Shown: positions 1 to 57,850, numbered from the stretch's first letter. The stretch: DNA of 64,000 nucleotides from Anoplopoma fimbria (GCF_027596085.1 NC_072469.1:21867781-21931780); one strand, 5' to 3'. A program made the numbers and translations. The notes: generated from the sequence alone by a model not told the origin.

Positions 1-1327
1 CTCGCTGTGAAGTTTCAAAAGAGGAAGGAATTACTGAAAGACAACGGAAAGGTTTTCCTTTATAATCTAGATCAGCCTGATAATTAAAGGATGCCAATCT
101 TCCTCAGTGGTGGCATTGACCCTTGTGTTGGGAAATGAACCATCACACCTCCCATGAAGTGATTATGTGAAGTGATCTTTGAATCCGGTATGATTCTAAC
201 ACACTGCGATAAGTTTGCGTGTCAACGTACGTGATGCTAGTCAGTATTGTGCTCGTATGCTTAAAAAAAAATAAAGAGCTCTGTGTGTCCAAAGTCCCCT
301 TGGGTGTCACATAAATATTAACATAGGCATAAATCGTTCTTCACTGTGAGGTGAGTGTGATATACTGACTTCTGCTGCGGAAGGGTCACATGCTGAAGCT
401 AGCTGTTCTGTGCGTCCAGGCACACTGAAGGAGCAGAGTTAATGATTAGGCTTTGTTTATGATTAGTGGCCTTTGCGCAAAACTGATCCATAGTCCTGTT
501 GCTGTGGGAGTCCAGCCCCCCCCCTTCCTCTAGCTGGAGCCAAGTGGATCAAAGTCCAGCCCCATAGACACTGGGCCTTGGACAGCTAGCAGCCCCACCA
601 GTTAGACAGGATCCATAAACACACTGTTATAGTGAAATGATGAACCGGAAAAATCGAAATTGTTTACCTTAGAAATCAAGTGGCCTTTCCTGGCCTCAAA
701 ATTTTTTTTTAAGACACAGGTCAGTCTGTGTTTGTGTGTCTTCACAATGGTGCTAGACCACTGGGTGCCTTTCCAGTGTATATGCCGGGGACCCGACCCA
801 GATGGAGAAAACCAAGAGGTGAGGTTTGATATTGCTGGCTGACTAACAGAATTAGAACAATTTCCAAATGAGTAACCATTAGCCAATATTTGCGCGTTGA
901 GTAAACAATACCGGCTGAAATACATACAGGATGATAACATTTAATTGTGGAATATTTGTGGAATATCTGTTGCAGTTTTTATTTGAACTTGATAAGCAGA
1001 GGAGGTGTATTGTGTTCAATATGTGGAGTGAATCACTGTGTGAACTTGAGTGCGTTCACATGATAAAGAATTTTCTCAGGAAAGTCCTGATAAAGTTCCT
1101 TAAAATAGTTTCACACTGATTTTTGTGGTTTCTGCCTTGAGATCCATATGCGTAGTGGGACATTTTATGACTTGCAGACATCACCATTTTGCTCTGTTTC
1201 TGATTAACAAATGTTCTTCCCAGCAAACATCATGTTCTACATCTGTGTGCATTGCAGATCATTGAACAGGGGCAAATCAATAGCGCCGTCCTTGTTGAGT
1301 TTTGAACGTATACTTTTTGATCCCTAG
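1..1327. other. 5' flank or intron of spata13
   Basis: AT-rich, largely non-coding sequence before the first confident spata13 exon. The only coding-like stretch is 747-818, listed separately. The frame of the first confident exon stays open leftward to its splice acceptor (pyrimidine-poor, ending cctag at 1327), so the true 5' exons either lie beyond the left edge or include 747-818. I see no convincing promoter and no repeat family that I recognise. Confidence 0.5.
747..818 (+). CDS. Candidate alternative first coding exon of spata13
   Basis: An ATG at 747 in good context (A at -3, G at +4) opens 24 codons (MVLDHWVPFQ...GENQE) that end exactly in phase 0 at a GTGAGG donor at 819. The next confident spata13 exon at 1328 also starts in phase 0, so the two would join in frame. 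SPATA13 is known to use several N-termini, which makes an alternative first exon plausible. I do not recognise the peptide, and a 72-base open stretch with a donor can arise by chance. RNA evidence across 818/1328 would decide it. Confidence 0.3.
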
Positions 1328-4300
1328 GCGACATCAGACCAACAAGAGCCAGAAGCACTTCTCCAAACAGATGAAGTCTCTCCAACAACCAGCAGCACCC
1401 CTCCTATCTCTCCTACATGCCTCTCAGAGTCGCCCACATCGCCCTCATCATCCTCAACCGATGCATCCACGGAAATATCCCAGGTCAAGCCCAGGCGAAG
1501 GAGCGGACGCCCGAGACCTCGTCCCATTTCTGACTACGGGCAGCACATTTCCAGGAAGCACTGTATTCCAGAGGAAGGGGCAGAACTGCATGCTGAAGAA
1601 AGGACAGCAAACACATTGCTGCATAAAGACTGCAGTGGTAACGAAGCATGTGGGAACGGAGCGAGCCCTGAGAACCGCATCGCAAACGGAGACGTTGAAG
1701 GCGTGAGGCAGCGTCCAATCTCAGTGATAGGAGTTGTTGATCTGTTCTCTCCTGATACTGAGGAGAAAGACGACCGCCTTCCTTCTGTAAGCTTTTACAG
1801 TTATGGTTTAAACCTGCTAGAAGCACATTGTTTTGAAAAACAGTGAAAATGCTTAGATAAATTCCCATTTACTGTGTATAAAACTGGAAATGTGGTCTGA
1901 TACTTAGTTTCAATGACTCAGGTGTTGCAATCATGGTTGGCTTAAGGCTGATCTAGTTGCTAGTGAAGGAATCCAAATTATGAAATTCAAGTTTAAAAGC
2001 ATGTTTAAACTTCCAATGTGTTAAAAATACTGTATATCCTCCACTTGGTTGGGAAGAAAACTGTTTTTTCCTGCCAGTGCTCGCAATGTTAGTGATGGTT
2101 TATACATAAAGCTCATAACTTTTGTTTTAAAGATTTTAACCAAAGAATACCTCGATATTTTAAAGGGTAAAGATCAGTTTAAAATGATTTTCTCTTTACT
2201 AAATGAGTGTTTCAAGAAAGAATCTGCATTATTTAAACTGGACAAAAATACGACAACTTGGGGCCATTAACTTAGCTCAGTCCTTTTTGTCGTGTTCACT
2301 CTTTATAATTTGTGTAATGAAGGCATAAAATACCAAAAATGACAAGAAAAAATCTAATACAATTCATCATGGTCTGTTATCTGTTAAGAAGTTGCAGGCT
2401 CTATTTCTATGTGACAGCTGAACTGCTGGGAAGGTGTTGAAAGCCTGAGAAAGTGAGCTCTCCCTAAATCCCAGGATGTCTCTTCTTGTCTCCTCTCTGC
2501 AGTCCCTGTCGCGGCCGCCCATCCCCTCCCACCAGGTTCCCCCCTACAGAGCCGTGTCTGCCAGGTTTCGACCCTCCACCCTCTCCCAGAGCACCCCCAT
2601 CGGACTAGACCGCGTTGGGCGGCGTAAGCTCCACAGAATGCTCAGCGGTGAGAAATAGGGTTGTTGCCGAGTTGGGGGAATGTCAATAAGTGTGTTGGAG
2701 GAAAATGTTGGTGTGGAGCCACATGTGGGTGTGCCCGCATCTGTGGCTTGTTTTCTGAATGATTTAGAACTTGTCAGAACTTTATCAGCTCCATACATTT
2801 TTATTTTTTTTAACCTCTGTGTATGTGTTGCAGATGGTGTGTCTAAGTGCTCAGCGACACTTGATGACAGCGTGAGTGAGGAGGAGGAGGGCAGCTTTGA
2901 CGAGCTCGCTGATGTCACGCCCTACCTCCAGCCAGGGGTGGAACTCTCTGTGCTCAACGAGGTGAGGCCGAGGAGGGAAACTTGTCATGTTGCAACATTC
3001 AAACATCTTCTCCAGAAATGTGTTTTGAATCATGATGAAACCTGTAATCTTGTTGTATGCGTGCCTCGTGAACATCCATGTGAAAATGTTTGACAGAACA
3101 GACAACCACTGCAGTGTCCACAAGTCTAGACATAATCGTACATGCTAGACATGGGCTTAGCCTGCATGTAATTGTATTTTTATCTTATCTGTGTGTGTTC
3201 CTCTTAGTGGATAAGCTCCGGCCACACAGTGTATGCTGAGGCTCTCTGGGACCATGTGACCATGGAGGAGCAGGAGCTGGCCTTCAAGGCTGGAGATGTT
3301 ATCCGTGTCTTGGATGCCTCGGATAAGGACTGGTGGTGGGGCAGGGGTGCTGACAAGGAGGCCTGGTTCCCCTCCAGCTTTGTGAGGGTAAGTGGACTTC
3401 CTGACCTACTTGTCTAACGCATGTTTGCTCTCCAGCAGCACAGAAAAGACCCGCAAACTGGCTTAGCTCCAAACAAACCTCACCAGCCCACTTCACAGTG
3501 TGTGTGGAAGAGTTCAAACCTCAGCAGTTCAGCTGGTTTCTGTGGTGACCAGAGCTGATTGACAGTTTAGTCTTAATTGGGAAGGCCGTGGTAACCATAG
3601 TGATGTTATTTGATTGGCAGATGGCCGTCTGCTGTGTAATTGCTTGGAGCTGAATGAATGTTGCCGAACAGGAGCTGGTTAAACCAGCACATGTTGTTGC
3701 CATAGTGATGTGGAGTTTTCTGTAGTTTAAGTAGTTATTGTTCTATCTTTTGTAATAATTTTGATTTAGCTAATGAGCTTTCATTAAACACAAAAATAAT
3801 GTCAAGAGCCATGTTTGTTTGGCAATGTGTGGGGACTGGAAAGAAGATGTTTGGAAAATGAATCGTGACTTGAAGTTAATCTTAAGAAAACAGACTTATT
3901 TATGATTTAAATGCTGCTGACGAGGTCCCATTGTTTGTGCTGAATGTGTTTCAGGTGCGAGTGAACCAGGAGGACTCGAGTACAGAAAGTGTGGAGAGTG
4001 TAGCGGACCAGGAAGATCCAGCTCCAAGGGACACACACAGCACTCAGCACAAGGAGCAGATGAGAACCAATGTGGTTCAGGAAATCATGAATACTGAACG
4101 CATCTACATCAAGCACCTAAAGGACATCTGTGAGGTAGGGCCTCAATGTTTACATCTCGGGCTGCTGCTTCTGTCCTTTTAAGTAATCTAGACATGATTC
4201 AAACCCTGCTCTTAAGCTGTCCTAGATTCTAATAAATTTCAACTTTTTGTTATAGAATATTTAGAAAAAGCTACAGTTGTATTGCAGAAATGGCTTTTCT

Positions 4301-6238
4301 CTCTCTAGCATCTCCTGTTGGCCAACGTTTGAACTGTTTCCATACCTTCTGTGCAGTCAGCATACTGTTTTTTTTTGTGCAACTTTCAGGGTTACATCCG
4401 TCAATGCCGTAAACACCCGGACATGTTCACTGAGCTGCAGTTGAAGACCATCTTCAGCAACATAGAGGACATCTACAGGTTTCAGAGGCAGTTTCTCAAA
4501 GACCTGGAGAAGAAGTACAACAAAGACCAACCACATCTCAGTGAAATTGGCTCTTGTTTTCTCTTGCAGGTAGGAAACCCCACACAAGACCTTTCCCAAT
4601 TCATGTAATCACTGTGTCACTCATTTATTTAACTGATTCAGTAGTTCAAACTTTTCATTGAATGTGAACGTGTATTTTTTTCCCTTAGGGCGAGGGCTTT
4701 TCTATCTACTCCGACTATTGTAACACGCATCCGTCAGCCTGTGCTGAGCTGCAGCGCCTCATGAAGTCCGGCAAATATAAGCATTTCTTTGAGGCCTGCC
4801 GGCTCCTCCAGCAGATGATCGACATTTCCATTGCAGGTTTCTTGCTCACGCCTGTCCAGAAGATCTGTAAATACCCCCTACAGCTAGGAGAACTGCTTAA
4901 GTACACCCCCAAAGACCACAGGTACTGGAAATTCAATACTTCACTATTTATACTACTCCTTTTACCACTTGCACTTATTGTACATTTTGAGCATCTATTT
5001 ATTTACACATTCTGGTGCAGGCCAGAAAACATAGCAACTTATACTCGCGCATACACCCTTATTTCAACCACCCCGCACAAATATATAAAAGGGTATACAG
5101 TATATGGGTCACAAGCCATCTACTTAAATGTTGACAATGTTGGTCACTTCAGGATCCAATGACGCATCTTATGCCATCTTATACCTTGAATCAATGAAGC
5201 TGTTGTCTGTAAAGCATTACTCTGCCTTGGCTGTACAATGATATGTACAGTATTTGTGGCCTAGCATAAGCTTACCAATTAACCCATTAAATAATCATAG
5301 TCATTCATTCACCTTAAAGGAAGAATTCATGATTTGATAACTTACTTTGTCCATGATTGTGATTGAAGCAATGTGTTGCTATAAATGGAAATGTCCTTTC
5401 TATCAATTTAATGAGAAAGGTGAACCCTATGCTCATAGTTCCTTTGCTGATTTATTACAGTGACTACAGCGGAGTGAGCAAAGCGTATGAGGCTATGAAG
5501 AATGTGGCCAGTTTGATAAATGAGAGGAAGAGGCGGCTGGAGAGCGTCGACACCATCGCTCACTGGCAGGTGGCCATTCTACACTGGGAGGTGATGAGGA
5601 CTAATAAATACTCCTCCAGTTTGTACTCTGGTTAATAAAATGGAGCGTATATGTTTTCCCAACCTTCAGTAAAGAATATTAAATATATTTTCTAAATGTT
5701 TTGACTCTGTATCTATGTAAACGTGTCGTTGCAGGGGCCTGATGTGCTGGAGCGCAGCTCAGACCTGATCCACTCTGGTGAGCTGACTCGAGTCGTCCGA
5801 CAAGGCAAAATGCAACAGCGCAGCTTCTTCCTGTTTGACCACCAGCTGGTCTTCTGTAAAAAAGACGTCCTGCGCAGAGACCTGCTCCACTACCGCGGAC
5901 GGCTGGATATGGACCAGACCGAGGTTGTGGATGTGCCCGATGGGCGGGACCTAGACCTGGGCCTGACCCTGAGGAATGCTCTGCGCCTGCGCAACGCCTC
6001 CACTCTGGAGTTTGTGTGTGTGCTGTGCTGCAGGAAGGCCCAGGACAAGCAGAGGTGGTTACAGGCCTTTGCCAAGGAGAGATACAGAGTCAAGGAAGAC
6101 CAAGAGATGGGTGAGTCGAGACATTCCGTTCATTCATGACGCAAAACTGCTACTGTGGGTAAATGTCAAATAGAAGGTGAACAGGGGGACACGACTGTTG
6201 GAAGAAGGGGGTGGTTGGAAATATTTTGACCTGAAGGT

Positions 6239-6321
<83 letters not shown>

Positions 6322-6697
6322 TGTTGGCAGGAATGGAGATCAGTGAAGAGCAAAGAAAACAGGCCATTGTTAATGCCAGAAGAGCCAAACAGAAGAAGAG
6401 CAAAAGTAAGGAAATATTTTACTTAATGCCACTCTTCATTTACATTTTATCAAATTACTTACTTTTTATTTCCATTCATAACTTTTCTTTTTTCTTTGTC
6501 CCCTTCACCTTTTAGACATTGGTTACTCTGGCTCTGTCCCGCCACACCACCAAAACCTTCACCCACTTCACCAGCGTCACATCACCATCCCCACCAGCGT
6601 GCCTCAGCAGCAGGTCTTTTCACTGGCCGAGCCCCCAAAACGAAAGCCTTATCACCTGTTGTACAGCATCACCCGCAACACCTTTTTCAAGAAATGA
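1328..6697 (+). CDS. spata13: spata13 (Asef2), Rho-family guanine nucleotide exchange factor, 5' partial
   Basis: Coding exons: 1328-1786, 2503-2647, 2834-2961, 3208-3387, 3955-4134, 4390-4569, 4689-4921, 5461-5590, 5735-6110, 6331-6405, 6516-6697. They give 755 codons plus stop, and all phases close. The order is a Ser/Pro-rich N-terminal region, an APC-binding region in exon 2 ([18 protein letters not shown]), an acidic linker, an SH3 domain ([20 protein letters not shown], then DWWWGR and WFPSSFVR), a DH domain from about residue 339, a PH domain in exon 9, and a C-terminal tail with [17 protein letters not shown]. The PISVIG motif at the end of exon 1 and the tail match human SPATA13 more closely than ARHGEF4; ARHGEF9 lacks the ABR. 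The family is autoinhibited by ABR/SH3 packing on DH and activates Rac1/Cdc42 on APC binding. The 5' end and full N-terminus are unresolved. Confidence 0.9.
6237..6320 (+). repeat. (GT)n microsatellite in a spata13 intron
   Basis: About 40 GT units, ending roughly ten bases before the acceptor of the exon at 6331. The 3' part of this intron is therefore nearly all GT repeat rather than a normal pyrimidine tract. The long Val-Cys open frames over it are artefacts of the repeat. Confidence 0.95.
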
Positions 6698-7225
6698 AAC
6701 TTTGCTCCCTCGTCGTTTTTTGTTTTTTTTCTCCCCGTCCATGTTCGGAGCACGCCCAAACCGTCCTGAAGACTCAAAGAACACTCTTTACAACTATTTT
6801 TTCCTGTTTTTGTCAGCCTGTGAATGTTAAGTTCTGTTTTTGTGCCTCGTGTGTCTTTCTCTTTGTGTTTTGTGTTGTGTTGATTTTGTTGCATCATGAA
6901 GTTCAGTGCCTTGGAAAGGGCTTGACTAAAGTGTTAAAATACTGACTGTCCATTTTGTTTCTGTTAAAATGCTGCTCACCCAAGAGACTCCCACCCCTTT
7001 GTCTTATTAATTCTAACTGAAAGATTTTTTAAATGTTAATTATGACAATGTATATTCTGCTTTTAAGCCGACAAACATGGTTTTAGTTTATTTCACAGAG
7101 GCTGGACCCTTTTTTTTTGCTGCGAGTCTGTCAACTCTGAGCACCAGACAGCCAGAGGATAAATTAACTTACACAGTCACCTACTTTGTTAACACTGTAA
7201 ATAAAACTCTTGTACAAACATACCT
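6698..7225 (+). other. spata13 3' untranslated region and poly(A) signal
   Basis: T-rich untranslated sequence after the spata13 stop at 6695-6697. An AATAAA at 7200-7205 is the first good poly(A) signal, so the transcript probably ends near 7220. No ORF here resembles a protein. Confidence 0.65.
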
Positions 7226-7609
7226 AGTGAGAATGTTGTCACTTTAAGATAATTCTGTTTTCCTATACAATTGTTTGTTTATTTCTATTGCACAGCAAAC
7301 ACATTAGACCTGTTTGTGCCTGTTGAATATTTGTTCACATGAATTCGATAGAAGGCAACGACAGCAGTTAATGAAATAAACATTAGCCATAGGACTGGAG
7401 GAGGTGCCGTCAGCGAGCTCCCTGTTTCTCCAATGCCAGGATCTGGTTTCATACGCCTGTCGACTGTGCATCCAAACACTGTGCTGTGAGGCTCTGCACA
7501 GTTTGTTGCTGTTTCTGTAAGGCAGTTTTTGCTGAAAGGAAAAGAGAATGGATCCTAAACCCCAGAAATCAGGAATTAGATGATAGCGGCTTGATGGGAT
7601 GCCTGTGTC
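7226..7609. promoter_or_regulatory. Short intergenic region, presumed tmprss7 promoter/5'UTR
   Basis: Fewer than 400 bases separate the presumed spata13 poly(A) site from the modelled tmprss7 start codon, so the tmprss7 core promoter and 5'UTR should lie here. I see no clear TATA box. The assignment rests on the tmprss7 exon 1 model. Confidence 0.4.
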
Positions 7610-14914
<7,305 letters not shown>

Positions 14915-15548
14915 CATGATGAAACTCTTATTCATCCAGTGCCAGCAGACGTTTAAACATTCTGTCGCTCACACCAAATAATAAAAGCATCAACAGTGCA
15001 GTGAACTTTTATTCTTTCCTTTTATGTGTTATTAATGTGTGAATAAGGCAGACACCCCCAACAAAGCACACAGGAAGCGCCTTGGAAGATTTGAATTAAA
15101 ATGAAGTATCTTTGCTGCATTCCTCCCTCCAAGTCTTGGACTTTAAACCCATCTTATGTCCTTTTACACCCTCATAGTCGTCAAGTTTGATGCCAAACGT
15201 TTTAATTGCAGGTTAACTTTGAGCCCTCAATGGATCATCCAAGGAGCACAGCAGCCGAGCTCCAGGTGTTATTCCTCGGACACGTTTCCATCAAGCACCC
15301 CTTTGTCCCCCTTAACTTAACTCCCGCATACACAGCGAGGAGGTTTACCCACAATACCTGTTGTAGGGATTGTGGGCTTCCACCTTCATAGTGCTCTCAT
15401 TGTCCCCCGCACTGCATTCTGGGGCTCCGTGTGACACCTGCAGCCCAGTTCAGGTGAACGGGAGGTGGTGAATGCCGCCGCATCCGAGACGCACAGCTCG
15501 GATTTCTGAGCTTTTTTTTTTCTCTCCAAAAGGAAGCGACAGTGGGGG

Positions 15549-15616
<68 letters not shown>

Positions 15617-15726
15617 TTTCCATGCCTGAGGTTTTGTTGCATATTGCCTCTCCGGAGCTAAACGGGACAGTGCTATGAGGGCTCTCCCCAAAAGCAAAAC
15701 TTGCGAGGTGTACTGCGTCTCCGGGC
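14915..15726. other. tmprss7 3'UTR followed by the st14-like gene 5' flank
   Basis: An AATAAA at 14980-14985 gives a very short tmprss7 3'UTR of roughly 90 bases. The rest, about 700 bases, should hold the promoter and 5'UTR of the downstream protease. The only striking element is the CT tract at 15552-15611. Confidence 0.6.
15552..15611 (+). repeat. (CT)n tract upstream of the st14-like start
   Basis: Thirty CT units (GA on the other strand) ending about 115 bases before the modelled ATG at 15727. Pyrimidine tracts in this position may lie in the promoter or 5'UTR. The Glu-Arg and Leu-Ser reading frames across it are artefacts. Confidence 0.95.
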
Positions 15727-23077
<7,351 letters not shown>

Positions 23078-24900
23078 CCGAATATCAAGTGAAAAAAAAG
23101 ACAGACTCAACACACATGGACGAAGATTTCAGACCTGAGTTCATCTTCACATTCAGTCATTTTTTTGTCTGTGGCAACAGGGCCAGCAGGGGGATCATTC
23201 CTGTCCCACACCAACCAGCTTTCTTTAAAAAAAGAAATAGTACTGAACCTGGTTATTAACTTGACTTAGTTGTTGGTTGCTACACAAGAATTTAGGAATA
23301 CAGGTTACAGAATAAACAAAATCGAGTTCTGTTAAGGAATCCTGCAAAAATGTCAGAGGATACTTAAACATAAAAACACTCTATTAGCTTTGAGTTTTCA
23401 CTGTCTGGACACTTGTAGACTGAACTGTTATTGAATATTTACTGCTCTACAGTTGCTCTACAATTTTGACGGAACAATTATGCTTAAGGCTCCTCAATCA
23501 GATGGACAGGGCAGGCCAAAGTACGACAACCAGCCAGGTTATCCTGTGCATGTACATGTAGCCAATTACTTCCTGTTTTTTCACTTCTTTACTTTTACTT
23601 TTTCCAGCTACATTATTTGTTTTGGAGATTGTGACCATGTCAGTTGTTGCCAACAAAAATCACAACAGTTTGTTTATTGAATGTGGAAAACGTTCTCTCC
23701 CTGCACACATGTAACCGTATATATTACTGCCCTCATCTACATTCGTCCATGTACTGTATATGTGTGTTCATGACTGACTGTATGTGTTTAATAATTGCTG
23801 TTATTGTACTGTATGTGTATGTATGTGCATTTGTATATCATGAGTTCATCTGAGTCATAGCCTTATTATCAATATATTCTGTAATCGTAGCGAAATGAAT
23901 AATCCCTCAATAGGAGGTGATAATATATTTTGCATTTCAGTTTTACTGTGATTTAATTTATCTCTATGGTGCCCCCTTTGTACTTTATGCTCCATGAAAA
24001 GCGTGATCACAGTTCCCCTTAAAGACATGATGCAGTTGAAGCTGGCGTAAAGAGCAAATGAGATTATTTGGAGAGCAGCTACACCAACAGTTGCATTACA
24101 GACACACTTGAATGTTTCTCCTGCTGTCACTTCTCGTTCAGCTCACATCGCCACCCAGTGGCCAATCTGCACCATTGTTTATTTTATAGCCCAAGAAAAT
24201 GGTGCAAATTACAACCAAGGGATTGAAAAATCATTGCATCATTGTTTAATTCTATTTTATGCTTTTACATTAAACACAATTTCCCAACGCAGCACGTCTC
24301 AACAAAACTGTTGTAATTATTGCTGGATTTATTTTTTAGGATATTTATATTGTTTTTTGTTATTTCTTACTATACTGGCCAACAGAGAAATTAAGCTTTT
24401 TACCTTTTTCTTAATTTAATTTTGAGGCTGTACATTTTTGCTGCTTAAAATGTTTGTTTTTTTGTGCTTTTGGCTGAAAAGAGTAGCCTACAATATAAGA
24501 CACCTGCACAGTGCAGAAGTTGGGCGTCAGTATTACCTTATGTGATGTGACGTCATGGTTACCTGTCTCAGAGGTGAGATCAGTATGTTTCTAGTTGTGC
24601 AATGTGTTGGGTGCCCTTCCAAGCAGAACGGATGTTTATTTTCTTTTGGAAAAAAAACGATCATCAGTTTGAGATGTGAGGAACAGTCCTGTCCAGTTGT
24701 TGGTGAGGACACCACCCTGTCCACCCCGGTGCCTACGTGCTGATCCAGAGGTACATGAGCCTTCACCCACCACCCTGTACTCAGTGAGCACCATGCCTGT
24801 GGGAAATAACACAGCTTCATCAGATAGGGACAGGTTATATAATGTATATATTGTATATATTGTATATACATATATTTGTTTTAAGTTTGTCAAACAGAAA
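23078..24900. other. st14-like 3'UTR and intergenic sequence before flt1
   Basis: An AATAAA at 23311-23316 is the likely st14-like poly(A) signal, giving a 3'UTR of about 250 bases. From there to the flt1 promoter the sequence is AT-rich, with many short open frames that show no protein-like composition. I see nothing recognisable in it. Confidence 0.55.
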
Positions 24901-24964
24901 TGTATATGTTTGGATCATTAGCTTCTTCCACACCTCACTGGTCAGTTGCATTAAAAGGACTGCT

Positions 24965-25026
24965 ATTGGGTGTGCGGACTTCCGTGACGTCATCTATCCG
25001 GTGTCTGCTGTGGGAACGGTATAAAT
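24965..25026 (+). promoter_or_regulatory. flt1 core promoter: inverted CCAAT, ETS site, CRE and TATA box
   Basis: A perfect palindromic CRE, TGACGTCA, sits at 24985-24992. An ETS-type site (ACTTCCG, the reverse of CGGAAGT) directly abuts it at 24979-24985. A TATAAAT box at 25020-25026 follows 28 bases downstream, and an inverted CCAAT (ATTGG) lies near 24965. The human FLT1 promoter is known to use a CRE and an ETS motif upstream of a TATA box, so the arrangement appears conserved. Transcription would start around 25050, leaving a 5'UTR of about 320 bases. Confidence 0.75.
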
Positions 25027-25046
25027 CCGCTCCACGGTCCACATCT

Positions 25047-25094
25047 ATGGGAAAAAGTTGCACTGGAGTTCAAGCGCGGTGTCCTGTTGCGTGA
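25047..25094 (+). other. Possible upstream ORF in the flt1 5'UTR
   Basis: An ATG at 25047 opens 15 codons (MGKSCTGVQARCPVA) ending at TGA 25092-25094, well before the flt1 ATG. The predicted start site lies at about the same position, so the uORF may or may not be in the mRNA. 5' end mapping would decide. Confidence 0.3.
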
Positions 25095-25136
25095 TCTCCC
25101 GCAGCTTTCCTCAGGAAACCAGACATCTCCGTCCAC

Positions 25137-25270
25137 GGACAGACCCCTGAACGCCACTGACAGACCCCTGAACGCCACTGACAGACAGACCCCTGAACGC
25201 CACTGACAGACCCCTGAACGCCACTGACAGACCCCTGAACGCCACGGACAGACCCCTGAACGCCACGGAC
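25137..25270 (+). repeat. 21-bp tandem repeat in the flt1 5'UTR
   Basis: Six copies of a 21-base unit (GACAGACCCCTGAACGCCAC plus T or G). The third copy carries a 4-base GACA insertion, and the last two end in CACG instead of CACT. The array lies between the TATA box and the start codon, so it should be transcribed into the 5'UTR. The unit contains no ATG. Confidence 0.9.
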
Positions 25271-25371
25271 AAGTGCGCTGCGTCTGCTCTGGAGGGTGGG
25301 GGGGGAACAGGAATAAAACTGATTTCATACTTTACATCTGCAACACGCTCACTGCACCGGAGGCACCAGAG

Positions 25372-56455
<31,084 letters not shown>

Positions 56456-57850
56456 CATCTGTACTTGGACTTTATACAGGGTATACATTTTCCTGCTCAC
56501 AATTTTTAATCAACTAGAACGTATTCTGCTTTTCAACTTTGCCGTTAGCGTCCTCTACCTCATTATATCTGCATGTATTCATCTGTCCTCCTTTTACTCG
56601 TTCAACCAAACTCAAAAGATAATTTCTTTAGATTTGACACAAAACCTCTCTTTGCATTTCTTAAGTTTGCAAAACCATATGCTGTTGTACAACAAAGCCT
56701 CTACAGTATTACCAAGTAATGTCTTGCATTACCAAACATAACCCCTTCCCGGAGCAGCTAAGTATTACCTGGTTGAACTTATGATATGCAGTTATGCTGA
56801 ATGTATTTACTGACCTACAACTATTCGAGCTTATTGTACTGGTACCTCATGTGTTGAGCTTTAAGAGGAACACTGCTGTATTAAATAATGGTTCCTCCTA
56901 CACAGTCATTATATGCTGGAAAAAAGTTATTAACCACTGAATTATAGTATGTGTTAGACAGGATGTATCCATCTGTATTTATTTTAGTGCTGCAATCCTT
57001 TGAGTGATGAGTCTGTATCTTACTGTGAATATTAAAATACACTCAGGTGCCAGTTTCCTTTCATGAAGGTTATAATGTTCAGTTTTACTAAAACTGATTT
57101 AGAAAGGTGCTGATTTGTCCACCCCAATAATATCAATGGGGATGGACAAAATATGCGAAACACCAAAGTAAGACATTACTGACAGACAGTAACTGACATT
57201 TAAAATCAACAAGGAGAAATAAATCACTTGTCTAAAAAGGTTTTAACAAAAACATTGATTGTATGGGCTGCTATATTAGACTTAATTGCATGCCTAATAA
57301 ACTGGCAACTGAGTGTATATTGTTAGATATGGAATCAAGTCAAATCATTGAGTTGACAAAAATGTTCAGTTTTTTTAGATATATTTTTATTTACAAACAA
57401 CTGAATGGATGAGCAGTGCTGTTTGATTAGGTCTGAAATGATTTGTCAATCAACAGAAAATGATTTTGCAACTATTTTGATTTGTTAATTTTTAAGCAAA
57501 AATACCAAACATTCTGTAGTTTCAGCTTCTCAACTGCGAGGATTTGCTGCTATAGTAAATTACAGGTTTGTTAGACCAAACTTTTTCCACCCTTTTCTGA
57601 TGAGATATAGACCAAACGATTGCAGCAGATTTATCGTTAATTATAACACATTTAAGTTTTAGCCCTAGAAAACATAACATTTAGTGATACATCCTCTGAA
57701 ATATCAGCATCTTGCCCACTTTTGTAACTTACCTGGTATGCATCCTGACACACACACACCTGGTGTTAACGATCAATCTGTGCACTGAAATCATCACTGG
57801 ACTGCATTTACATGGTTTTCAAATAAAGATTGCTTGTTAATCCCTTTGAA
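56456..57850 (+). other. flt1 3'UTR with candidate poly(A) signals
   Basis: AT-rich sequence after the flt1 stop codon (TAG 56453-56455). AATAAA signals lie at about 57295 (inside the inserted element below) and at 57822-57827. The second probably marks the main 3' end because it lies nearest the convergent pan3 gene; this is an inference. Confidence 0.55.
57040..57315. mobile_element. Tc1/mariner-like MITE in the flt1 3'UTR
   Basis: Inverted ends match at 16 of 17 bases: CACTCAGGTGCCAGTTT on the left and, read in reverse complement, CACTCAGTTGCCAGTTT on the right. Both ends are flanked by TA (57038-57039 and 57316-57317), the target duplication of Tc1/mariner transposition. At 276 bases with no transposase ORF it is a non-autonomous miniature element. 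Its right end carries an AATAAA in the flt1 sense. Confidence 0.75.

Noticed and set aside
1..6697. Assignment of the first gene to arhgef4 or arhgef9
   Set aside because: The ABR exon, the PISVIG motif and the C-terminal [10 protein letters not shown] tail fit SPATA13 better, and flt1/pan3 synteny supports it.
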